Part shown: piece by piece, positions 1 to 6,361 of the stretch
Layout: each line of letters starts with the position of its first letter
Numbering within the stretch: the first letter of the stretch is position 1
Assembly (NCBI GenBank): GCA_937901255.1
Contig: CALCHN010000037.1
Span: 1 to 16,049 of the forward strand
Reading direction: 5' to 3'
DNA length: 16,049 bases
From: an uncultured Flavobacteriales bacterium
GTDB taxonomy: Bacteria > Bacteroidota > Bacteroidia > Flavobacteriales_E > Vicingaceae
Notes under the pieces: model-generated
Database searches by the model: none
What the model saw: only the letters and a program-made list of their open reading frames with translations
What the model was told of the DNA's origin: nothing
Position numbers and translations under genes: made by a program

Positions 1-68
1 TTTCAATTCTTTTTTTTTACGAGCATCCTCGAAAAACTAGTTTTTTACAAAAAAACGTTTTTCGGGAT
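1..68 (-). repeat. Twin-hairpin repeat, copy 1 (cut by window edge)
   Basis: This is the first of three copies of an AT-rich element, the others being at 2165-2267 and 15029-15131. The 68 bases present differ from each other copy at a single base in the T run near positions 11-13. It holds one complete hairpin: CGAAAAAC (30-37) pairs with GTTTTTCG (57-64) and encloses GTTTTTT (40-46) paired with AAAAAAC (50-56). The partner hairpin is cut by the window edge. It lies downstream of the sugar transferase gene, like the other copies, which follow gene ends on the minus strand. No U tract follows the hairpin on either strand, so I do not call it a terminator. Confidence 0.85.
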
Positions 69-103
69 CTCTAATCTCATAAACTTTTAACCTCCTAAAC
101 TCT

Positions 104-154
104 TTCTGCGATGGGCTTCACCCATACGCTAGTAAATTTCGCTCCTTCGGAGCT
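104..154 (-). repeat. 51-nt two-hairpin repeat, copy 1
   Basis: The copies at 13644-13694 and 15200-15250 are identical to this one except for one base, C119 here versus T there. On the minus strand it folds as GCTCC-GAA-GGAGC, then a linker, then GCG/CGC plus ATGGG/CCCAT with a single bulged T and a 5-nt loop. The only variable base lies in that loop. Conservation of the linker as well as the stems argues for recent copying or for selection on the whole 51 nt. It sits 60 nt beyond the stop codon of the sugar transferase gene. Confidence 0.85.
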
Positions 155-213
155 TATAATCTCTAAACCTCCAATCTCTAATCTCATAAACTTATAACCT
201 CCTAAACTAACTC
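155..213. repeat. Degenerate TAATCTC/octamer tract
   Basis: This low-complexity tract is built of variants of CTCTAAT, CTCCAAT and octamers such as AAACTTAT and AACCTCCT. It runs directly up to the stop codon of the sugar transferase gene. The same kinds of unit occur at 69-100, 2268-2292, 13600-13640, 13747-13777, 13820-13880 and 15132-15307. No gene is visible in it. Confidence 0.7.
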
Positions 214-1623
214 CTACACCGCATTTTTTTGTTTCCTCAACATACCAAAAGCTGTCATAAAAATAATTTTAAGATCGAGGAAAAACGACCAGTTTTCGAT
301 GTACCATATATCATAATCTACTCTTGTTTTCATATCGATAAGTTCTTTTGTTTCACCTCGATAGCCGTTGACTTGAGCCCATCCTGTAACACCAGGTTTG
401 GCAAAATGCCTAACACGATACTCATTAACTAATATTTTAAATTGCTCATCCAATTCAACAGGATGCGGTCTAGGTCCAACAACAGACATTTGACCTAGTA
501 ATACGTTAAAGAATTGAGGTAATTCATCCAAATTGGTTTTTCGCATAAAAGCTCCAATTTTTGTAACTCTAGGGTCATCTTTGGTTGCTTGAGCAAACTT
601 TCCATTATTATTTCTCATTGAGCGAAATTTAAAACAAACAAAATTTTTATTGTTTTCACCTGACCGAATTTGTTTATAGAAAACTGGACCTTTAGAACTC
701 AATTTTACTAATAATATTAGAATTGGAAAGAGCCAAGGAAAAATGCCTATAATTACTAGAATTGAAAAACCGATATCGAACAGATGTTTAATAATACGGT
801 TAAGCGGATTTTCCAAGGGTTCTTTGCGGATGGAAACAATGGGGATACGTCCGTAAAAATCGATAAACACCCTACGGCTATCAGTAATTTTTTGGAAGTT
901 GGGTACAAATTTTATACGGATAAGGTGGCGTTCGCAAAACTTAATAAGCTCTTTTATTTTATGCTCGTTGTATTTAGATACTGCCATGTAAATTTCGTGA
1001 ATGTTGTTTTTCAGCACATAATCCGGTACTTCATCTATTGTTCCCAGTACTTTAAAATCTTCTGTAGTAGTAGTTTTATCATCAAAAAAACCTGCTACTT
1101 GGTAGCCATAAGCCAAATCTTTTACTAACTCGTGGGCAATTTCTTTACCGGCTTGGGTAGCTCCTATTATCACTACTCGCCTAAAGTTAAAGCCTTTTCT
1201 TCTAAAATGTTTTAGAATTTTGATAAAAACAATTCGGAAGATGAAGATGAACACAAACAACAATCCATAAAAATAGCCCATTTTTAATCGAGATACCTCA
1301 TCGTAATCTAAAATAGAAATAAGGGTAAATACCAACAACAAATGCAGCAACACAAATTGTAAGGATTTGGAAACGATTTTTTCTATATGTTCTACCCGCA
1401 AGAATTTGTACGCTCCAACAATTAGGTAAAGAGCAAACCAAGCAAAATTGATGATAAACCAAATGTTTTGAGCTTCTTGCGTGGAAATACGTTCTAAATC
1501 TCCGTTTCGCAATAGAAATGCTAATACATAAGCCGTATTTAACAGCACTAAATCCCATAGAAAAAAGATGGATTTAATGTAGCGGGAATAACGGTAGAGT
1601 AAGTGTTTTCTTTGTGTTTTCAT
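214..1623 (-). CDS. Polyprenyl-phosphate sugar-1-phosphate transferase (WcaJ/WbaP type)
   Basis: It transfers a sugar-1-phosphate from a nucleotide sugar to undecaprenyl phosphate in the inner membrane, the first step of a lipid-linked repeat unit. The 469 residues have the full-length layout of the family: four hydrophobic segments (about 18-38, 52-74, 88-105, 115-137), a Rossmann-like domain beginning VVIIGATQAGKE (150-161), a fifth hydrophobic segment (about 279-307), and the C-terminal bacterial sugar transferase domain. That domain carries KFRSM (332-336), LDELPQ (365-370), SVVGPRPHP (380-388) and KPGVTGWAQVNGYRGE (409-424), which are the family signatures. It starts at ATG and ends with TAG at the edge of a repeat tract. 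It is separated from the operon upstream by 666 bp of repeats, so it may have its own promoter, although I found none. Which hexose it uses cannot be read from the sequence; glucose or galactose phosphate are usual. Confidence 0.95.
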   Translation of the reverse strand: MKTQRKHLLYRYSRYIKSIFFLWDLVLLNTAYVLAFLLRNGDLERISTQEAQNIWFIINFAWFALYLIVGAYKFLRVEHIEKIVSKSLQFVLLHLLLVFTLISILDYDEVSRLKMGYFYGLLFVFIFIFRIVFIKILKHFRRKGFNFRRVVIIGATQAGKEIAHELVKDLAYGYQVAGFFDDKTTTTEDFKVLGTIDEVPDYVLKNNIHEIYMAVSKYNEHKIKELIKFCERHLIRIKFVPNFQKITDSRRVFIDFYGRIPIVSIRKEPLENPLNRIIKHLFDIGFSILVIIGIFPWLFPILILLVKLSSKGPVFYKQIRSGENNKNFVCFKFRSMRNNNGKFAQATKDDPRVTKIGAFMRKTNLDELPQFFNVLLGQMSVVGPRPHPVELDEQFKILVNEYRVRHFAKPGVTGWAQVNGYRGETKELIDMKTRVDYDIWYIENWSFFLDLKIIFMTAFGMLRKQKNAV

Positions 1624-1630
1624 TCTTAAA

Positions 1631-1690
1631 AGCCCCTCCCAGCCTCCCCTTTGGGGAGGAGTTGCTAACGCACGAAGCCGATTTTGTTAA
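1631..1690. repeat. GC-rich hairpin repeat a, next to the sugar transferase start
   Basis: CCTCCCC (1643-1649) pairs with GGGGAGG (1653-1659) around a 3-nt loop, a strong hairpin in an AT-rich setting. It is followed on the plus strand by a shared tail resembling TTGCTAACGCAC and AGCCGATTTTG that leads into the GTTA heptamer array. Related copies are at 1851-1895, 14841-14890 and 15921-15980. On the minus strand its stem ends 19 nt before the ATG of the sugar transferase gene, so it would lie in the 5' leader if transcription begins farther upstream. Confidence 0.75.
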
Positions 1691-1775
1691 TGGTTAATGG
1701 TTATTTGTTAATGGTTAATTGTTAATGGTTATTTGTTAATTGTTAATTGTTAATGGTTATTTGTTAATGGTTAAT
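1686..1775. repeat. GTTA heptamer tandem array a
   Basis: Read on the plus strand, this is 12 complete heptamers and a partial one, all of the form GTTA(A/T)T(G/T), mainly GTTAATG, GTTATTT and GTTAATT. The units are in perfect 7-nt phase over 90 bp. The same heptamers recur at 14883-14902 and 15977-16049. Confidence 0.85.
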
Positions 1776-1796
1776 CCCAAGTGTTGACACTACAGA

Positions 1797-1844
1797 ATTA
1801 CAAATATTTGCCACAAAGCCACAACGGCAGAAAGAAGCACGAAG
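1797..1844. repeat. TTTGTGGC-type repeat, copy a
   Basis: These 48 bases, beginning ATTACAAATATTTGCCACAA, are identical to 2058-2105 and match 14923-14970 at 44 of 48 positions. Read on the minus strand it contains GTTGTGGCTTTGTGGC. This copy lacks the inverted partner half (TTTGTGTCTTTGTGGC-like) that follows the other two copies. Confidence 0.85.
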
Positions 1845-1850
1845 ATAAAT

Positions 1851-1895
1851 GCCCCCTAAATCCCCCGAAGGGGGACTTTTCCAACGCACTTTGCC
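1851..1895. repeat. GC-rich hairpin repeat b
   Basis: CCCCC (1862-1866), loop GAA, GGGGG (1870-1874), extended by a T-A pair, then CTTTTCCAACGCAC. This is the same hairpin-plus-AACGCAC design as the repeats at 1631, 14841 and 15921, but without the heptamer array behind it. On the plus strand the stem is followed by ACTTTT, a weak terminator shape. Confidence 0.65.
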
Positions 1896-2057
1896 TGCTC
1901 TTTGTTGTTTTTTTGTAGTTCAAGGATTGCTTACTGCAAGCCCTCGCTAAATTGTAACCACAAGAAAAACTGGCTAAATTAATCAAAGGTCGGTCTTCGT
2001 CATAGTGTGTTTTTTCTAAATTTCAAACTCTATTGCGTCTTTGTGTCTGCCGTAAAA
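1896..2057. other. Gene-free stretch without clear internal copies
   Basis: This is the part of the 1624-2289 spacer that I could not match to any other place in the window, apart from a short TTTGTGTCTGCCGT near its right end. No convincing coding frame, promoter of the TTG/TAnnTTTG type or terminator is visible. A 62-codon minus frame at 1798-1986 crosses repeats and is not credible as a gene. Confidence 0.5.
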
Positions 2058-2164
2058 ATTACAAATATTTGCCACAAAGCCACAACGGCAGAAAGAAGCA
2101 CGAAGGAAATCTTTGTGAAACTTCATATCTTAGTGTCTTAGTGGTAGAAATAACCTTATTATAG
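2058..2164. repeat. TTTGTGGC-type repeat, copy b with inverted half
   Basis: This segment aligns with 14923-15028 with roughly 15 differences counted by eye, including a 1-nt indel. Its left half (2058-2105) is identical to 1797-1844. Its right half carries GTGTCTTAGTGGTA, a decayed inverted partner of TGCCACAAAGCCAC. It continues directly into the 103-nt twin-hairpin element, so the two form one repeat of about 210 nt that also occurs upstream of the upxY-like gene. Confidence 0.8.
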
Positions 2165-2267
2165 GCGAGGATAATCTCTAATGCCGTAAAAACAAGAATT
2201 TTCAATTCTTTATTTTTACGAGCATCCTCGAAAAACTAGTTTTTTACAAAAAAACGTTTTTCGGGAT
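2165..2267 (-). repeat. 103-nt twin-hairpin repeat, copy 2
   Basis: It matches 15029-15131 at 101 of 103 positions. Hairpin 1: CGTAAAAA (2185-2192) with TTTTTACG (2213-2220), enclosing AAGAATT (2194-2200) and AATTCTT (2204-2210) around loop TTC. Hairpin 2: CGAAAAAC (2229-2236) with GTTTTTCG (2256-2263), enclosing GTTTTTT and AAAAAAC. The two nested 8+7 bp stems are separated by AGCATCCT. It lies 22 nt beyond the stop codon of the WecG-like gene. Confidence 0.85.
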
Positions 2268-2289
2268 TTCTAATTTCTAATCTCATAAA
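2268..2289. repeat. Short TTCTAAT tract ending at the wecG stop
   Basis: TTCTAAT units and CTCATAAAC lead directly into the stop codon of the WecG-like gene. On the minus strand the junction reads TTAGTTTATGAG, the same repeat edge found at the ends of cvpA and the sugar transferase gene. Confidence 0.7.
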
Positions 2290-3048
2290 CTAACCCCTAC
2301 CTCCTAAAACTTTTATACTAATAAATTGTTTTGTTAATAAATATATAAATACTGTGTTGGTTATAAAATATCGTTTAAACAAACGTTGGGGTTCCTGAGC
2401 TAAACGATACAACCATTCCAGCATCATTTTTTGCATCCATTGGGGTGCTCGTTTTTGCATTCCAATCATTACCGGAAGTGCTCCTCCAATACCCAACATA
2501 CAGGCGTTAATTTTTCCTTTCATACTCGCCATCCATTTTTCTTGTTTCGGACAACCCAAGGCAACAAAAACGAGGTGTGCTCCACTCTCATTGATACGAT
2601 TAACAATGGCTTGTTCTTCTACCTTGGTTAAGGCTCTAAAAGGCGGACTATAATAATGCTGATGTTCGAGGGTTGGATAATGTTTTTTTACATATTCTTG
2701 TGTTTTATCTAACATTTGTTGAGTGCCTCCATAAAAAAATACTGAAAGCCCTAATTTTTCGGCTTCTTGCAACAAATCTGGTAAAAAATCCATGCCTGCC
2801 ACTCTATCTTGTTTAACACCATAAAGTAAGTGCATTGCTTTTACAAGGGGCATTCCATCTGGAGTAACAAGGTTGGCATTATTCACCACTTTTGCAAATT
2901 CTTTATCCCAATGTGCTTCAATAGTCATGTGTACGTTGGCTACACAGATATAGGAAGATTGCTTTTTACGAGCCAGTTCGAGTATCCGTTGCAGAAAAGA
3001 AGCGTAAGCACCTGTTGAAATGAAAAGTGATATGATTTTGTTATACAC
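2290..3048 (-). CDS. WecG/TagA/CpsF family glycosyltransferase (GT26)
   Basis: Members add a second sugar, often ManNAc, ManNAcA or a related sugar, to a lipid-linked primer at the cytoplasmic face of the membrane. The 252 residues match the usual length and show the family motifs in order: ANLVTPDGMPLV (58-69, with Asp64 at the place of the essential aspartate of TagA), DRVAGMDF (81-88), FFYGG (104-108), LGCPKQEKW (around 174-182) and KRAPQWMQKMMLEWLYRLAQEP near the C terminus. The start is GTG; no ATG occurs before residue 41, which would remove the conserved N terminus. A 28-nt gap separates it from the GT4 gene upstream. Its last residues (GGRG) are encoded by repeat-like DNA at the repeat edge. 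It is the last gene of the main operon and probably acts directly after the sugar transferase. Confidence 0.92.
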   Translation of the reverse strand: MYNKIISLFISTGAYASFLQRILELARKKQSSYICVANVHMTIEAHWDKEFAKVVNNANLVTPDGMPLVKAMHLLYGVKQDRVAGMDFLPDLLQEAEKLGLSVFFYGGTQQMLDKTQEYVKKHYPTLEHQHYYSPPFRALTKVEEQAIVNRINESGAHLVFVALGCPKQEKWMASMKGKINACMLGIGGALPVMIGMQKRAPQWMQKMMLEWLYRLAQEPQRLFKRYFITNTVFIYLLTKQFISIKVLGGRG

Positions 3049-3076
3049 GGTTGATAAGTTTTAGCAATACTGCCTT

Positions 3077-4237
3077 TTATGCGTTGCTTAGCAAGGGTTG
3101 GTAAATGTTATTAAAATAAGTTAGCTGTTTATCCATTGAGTAGTGCAAAAGGTAAGTGCTAAAAGCATTTTTTTGCAACTTTTCTTTTTCTTGAGGAGGA
3201 AGCTCTTGGTAGTGTTGTAAACGCTCTTGCAAGGCAGCTACATTGCCTGCGCTAAAATGGAAGCCATTGTGTTGATGGTTGACTATGGCAGACATCGCTC
3301 CAATTTTTGATGCAATTACAGGTGTGCCGTTTGAAAATGCTTCAATTGCTGTTAAGCCAAAAGTTTCATAACAAAGGGAAGGAAAAACCAATGCTTGTGC
3401 TTGTTGTAGTTGCAGGTCAACTTCTTTTTGGTTTAGCGAACCTAAGTACTCTATGTTGCTGTGTTGTTTGGTAGCTTTTTCCACCAGGTGTTTTAGGGGA
3501 CCATCTCCGGCAATTTTTAGTGGTATATAGGTATTTTCAACGGCTTTTAACAGAAGTTGTATGCCTTTTTCTTCTGACAAACGACCAATATAAATAAAAT
3601 GATTGTTTTTATGAGTAGTGGAAGGTGCAGATGAGGGCATGGTAAAGTTAGGTTTTACGGTAAATTTTTCAGGAGAAACAGAAAAGGTAGAAGCGTTGAA
3701 AAGCTCTACAGCAAAAGGTGTAAGGCAAATGTATTTATCTATTTTTTGCCATGTACCTATTTTTTTGTGAAACCAAACCATAAAAGCCAACCAAAATGTT
3801 TGTAAGCTAGAATTTCTATAAACGCCTTTGCTTATAGCACTCCAAGGAAAATACTGTTGTAAACTTTTGGTAAACAATTGGTTGTTGTGCAGCAGTATTG
3901 CCGAAGGACAAAGCAAACGGTAATTATGCACGGTATGTACCAACGGAAGCTTCATTTTTTTTACTGTACGAATAATAATAGGCCCGCTAGCAAAATGCCA
4001 ATTGTGCAAATGCACCACATCCGGGCGAAATTCCTTGATGGCTGCTCTTACTTTGCGAGCCGCAGCGAGGTTCCAAATAGCAGCAAAAAACTGAAAAGCT
4101 CCTTTAGCACCACTTTTATTTTGAAAACACAACAAGTTTACTTGGTAGTGTTGTTGTAACAATTCCATTTCTTGTTGAACTACTACATCTTCACCTCCGT
4201 GTTGGGTATAGTTGGTATGGATAAGGAGGATTTTCAC
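3077..4237 (-). CDS. GT4 family glycosyltransferase
   Basis: This is a GT-B retaining glycosyltransferase that would extend the lipid-linked repeat unit in the cytoplasm. The 386 residues show an N-terminal acceptor domain beginning MKILLIHTNYTQHGGED, HLHNWH (76-81), and a C-terminal nucleotide-sugar domain with YIGRLSEEKG (216-225), AGDGPL (243-248) and the canonical E-x7-E motif (E291 and E299 in ETFGLTAIE) that contacts the donor. The start is GTG and overlaps the stop of the upstream gene by 4 nt (GTGA), which suggests translational coupling. Donor and acceptor sugars cannot be told. Its base composition looks somewhat richer in GC than the wzx-wzy end of the operon. Confidence 0.93.
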   Translation of the reverse strand: MKILLIHTNYTQHGGEDVVVQQEMELLQQHYQVNLLCFQNKSGAKGAFQFFAAIWNLAAARKVRAAIKEFRPDVVHLHNWHFASGPIIIRTVKKMKLPLVHTVHNYRLLCPSAILLHNNQLFTKSLQQYFPWSAISKGVYRNSSLQTFWLAFMVWFHKKIGTWQKIDKYICLTPFAVELFNASTFSVSPEKFTVKPNFTMPSSAPSTTHKNNHFIYIGRLSEEKGIQLLLKAVENTYIPLKIAGDGPLKHLVEKATKQHSNIEYLGSLNQKEVDLQLQQAQALVFPSLCYETFGLTAIEAFSNGTPVIASKIGAMSAIVNHQHNGFHFSAGNVAALQERLQHYQELPPQEKEKLQKNAFSTYLLHYSMDKQLTYFNNIYQPLLSNA

Positions 4238-5463
4238 GCAAAGTTGTTGTTATTTTTTTCTATGATAGAGTATATTTTGTTGACTGATTTTTCCCATGTA
4301 AGTTCTTTTGCCCTTAAAATTGATGTTTGACATAATTCACTATAGAGTTGAGGGTTGGACATGATTTCATTAATTTTAATTGCTAACCTATCTGCTAATT
4401 CTTGTGTATTATCATTGTTGTGTTTAACAATGGTATTCATCTCTCCAATAACTTGGGCAGGACCTCCTACATCTAAGCTAATTACAGGCAATCCAAAACT
4501 AAGTGCTTCTAAAACAACATTTCCGCTACTATCATGGTGACTTGGAAACAACATTAAACTTGATTTTGCATAATAAGCTGAGAGTTCATGTTGTGGTAAC
4601 CAATTAATTATTTTATAGTTTGATAAAGAATTATTGTTCATAAACGTTTTAATCATACCTAACTCTTCCCCTTTTCCAATTAAAATCAATTCATATTCAG
4701 AATTGTCTTTATTAAGTCTAAGAAATGTTTCTAATACTAATTTTATTCCTTTCCAATAAATAAACCTACCTACAAAAAGAATAGTTTTAGGATGGCGTGT
4801 TGCTAGTATTTCGTCATTAAATACTTCTGGTTGAACACCAATTTCAAGACTTATAAGTAGTTTGTTTTTATATTTAGACGGTAGAAATTGAGCTGTTTCA
4901 GGGGTTTTTGCTACAAAAAATGTAATCCGTTTAATAAATAAACGGTACAGAGGTGAATACAACGCAATTTTATTTGCTATAAACCTTAAAAACTCTCTAA
5001 TTTTATATTTCGATTGGTAAACATCTTTAAGTTTACTTGGGGTATATTCACCACCACCAACAGGACCAAATATAAATTTCTTCTTGATTAAAAAAGGAAT
5101 AAAGCTAATTTGCCGAAATACACCGAAAGTTATGTGGTGAACACAATCAAAATTTATTTTATCATCAATTCTTTTTGCTTTAAATGCAACAAAGAATTGC
5201 CAAAGAGAATAATATAGGTTAACACCTAAATATTTTTTAAACCTTAGAATAAATTGAGGCAAGTCGTAATATACAAATTGAATATTTTGCTTATCGTAAG
5301 ATGCTTTTTCAATAACCGGTTGGTTGTTTTTTCTGGTAAGCACTACTACATGATGCCCTCTTTTGGCTATTTCTATTGCCCAATTCCAACCCACACCAGG
5401 TTCAGAACCTTTGTTGGGTTCACAAGCATAAGCCGACAATAGAATGTTAAGCTTTTTCGGCAT
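4234..5463 (-). CDS. GT4 family glycosyltransferase
   Basis: The 409 residues begin with LLSAYACEPNKGSEPGVGWN (8-27), typical of one branch of GT4 enzymes, followed by VVVLTRKNN. The donor domain has LFVGRFIYWKGI (229-240), LIGKGEE (261-267) and PSHHDSSGNVVLEALSFGLP. The E-x7-E motif appears as D311-x7-E319, with aspartate at the first place, which I believe is normal in this branch. It overlaps the upstream kinase-like gene by 17 nt and the downstream GT4 gene by 4 nt. It starts at ATG. It probably adds one sugar of the repeat unit; donor and linkage are unknown. Confidence 0.92.
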   Translation of the reverse strand: MPKKLNILLSAYACEPNKGSEPGVGWNWAIEIAKRGHHVVVLTRKNNQPVIEKASYDKQNIQFVYYDLPQFILRFKKYLGVNLYYSLWQFFVAFKAKRIDDKINFDCVHHITFGVFRQISFIPFLIKKKFIFGPVGGGEYTPSKLKDVYQSKYKIREFLRFIANKIALYSPLYRLFIKRITFFVAKTPETAQFLPSKYKNKLLISLEIGVQPEVFNDEILATRHPKTILFVGRFIYWKGIKLVLETFLRLNKDNSEYELILIGKGEELGMIKTFMNNNSLSNYKIINWLPQHELSAYYAKSSLMLFPSHHDSSGNVVLEALSFGLPVISLDVGGPAQVIGEMNTIVKHNNDNTQELADRLAIKINEIMSNPQLYSELCQTSILRAKELTWEKSVNKIYSIIEKNNNNFA

Positions 5464-6361
5464 GGGTTTTTAATTGTTGGTAGTAGGTTATTAAATATTG
5501 GTTGTTTTTTGCCGTTTCTAATTCCAATTTAATGTTGGCAAAAGCCAGTAAATAAGGGTTCCAATTGTCTATGCCTTGTGTTTTAAAATATTGGTTAATT
5601 AATGGACTTGCCGTTGTTTTGGTTTCGGTTATTTTTTTTTGTGGCGTTAATAAAAACGAAGTTTGAAAGATAAAAGTAAATAAATCGTAACCTAGCGGGT
5701 AAGTGCCTGCCATTTCCCAGTCAAATAGTTGTAGCTTTTGATGGTGTAGCATCATGTTCCAAGGGCAAAAATCGCCATGAGCAAAACAAGTTTTTAGTTC
5801 GCTACTTGTTTTTTTAGTGGTTATAATGTTTAACTCAGACAAGGTTTTTAAAACATCCAATACTTGTTCGTTAATATTTTGTTGGGCTACTCGTACTCCT
5901 TTTAAAATGCTAGTTGCTATAAAAGTAAAATAAGTTTCGTTAACGTGTTGCTTTAGTTTAGGCACAAAGTCTAACTGCTCAATTTGTTGAAGAATGGCTC
6001 CTTCATTATTCACGTTGATACGAGCCACTTCACTATCCGCATATTTGATGAAAAATTCTGAGTTATTGGCTTTATCAACTCCTAAAATGCTTATTTTTTG
6101 TTCTACACCATTACTGCCTCTATTAAATGCCAATACCGAAGAACTGCTGATATAGGGTTTTAATTGCAATAAGGGTACAATAGCCGATGGGTTAGGAACT
6201 TTACTCCAATACCTAATAAAATCAAGATGATACCATAATTTCCACAAGCATTTGCCTTTAAGGGTGTAGGGCTGGTAAAAAGTTTGGAACAAACCTATCT
6301 TTTTAAACCCTTGAGGAAATAAATATTGTTTGTTAAACGGATTGAAATAATAGTAATTCAT
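5447..6361 (-). CDS. Aminoglycoside phosphotransferase/choline kinase-fold protein
   Basis: The protein is a small-molecule kinase of the APH fold. HGDFCPWN (195-202) is the catalytic loop, with Asp197 as probable base and Asn202 as metal ligand, and DWE (214-216) gives the second metal ligand. FFIKY (103-107) offers the nucleotide-binding lysine (K106). The N-terminal 85 residues, rich in aromatics, are not part of the standard fold and I do not recognise them. At 304 residues it is close to family length. The ATG shares one base with the stop codon of the upstream fusion gene (TAATG), a sign of tight coupling. A substrate in the cluster is likely, for example a sugar, a polyprenol intermediate or an alcohol substituent; an antibiotic target is unlikely in this setting. 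No transmembrane segment is evident. Confidence 0.85.
   Translation of the reverse strand: MNYYYFNPFNKQYLFPQGFKKIGLFQTFYQPYTLKGKCLWKLWYHLDFIRYWSKVPNPSAIVPLLQLKPYISSSSVLAFNRGSNGVEQKISILGVDKANNSEFFIKYADSEVARINVNNEGAILQQIEQLDFVPKLKQHVNETYFTFIATSILKGVRVAQQNINEQVLDVLKTLSELNIITTKKTSSELKTCFAHGDFCPWNMMLHHQKLQLFDWEMAGTYPLGYDLFTFIFQTSFLLTPQKKITETKTTASPLINQYFKTQGIDNWNPYLLAFANIKLELETAKNNQYLITYYQQLKTHAEKA

Noticed and set aside
1..68. Intrinsic terminator for the sugar transferase gene in the twin-hairpin repeat
   Set aside because: The stems are mostly A-T pairs and no U tract follows in transcription direction, so the termination role is unsupported.
784..1128. Plus-strand frame of 114 codons
   Set aside because: It is the shadow of the sugar transferase gene, whose family motifs are complete on the other strand.
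1798..1986. Minus-strand frame of 62 codons in the spacer
   Set aside because: It crosses a TTTGTGGC repeat and a GC-rich hairpin repeat, and its predicted protein has no recognisable feature.
2058..2267. Insertion sequence or transposon remnant
   Set aside because: No transposase frame, no clear terminal inverted repeats and no target-site duplications are visible; a non-autonomous element is possible but not shown.
5447..6361. Antibiotic resistance phosphotransferase
   Set aside because: Only the catalytic motifs of the fold are shared; operon coupling to glycosyltransferase genes points to glycan metabolism.
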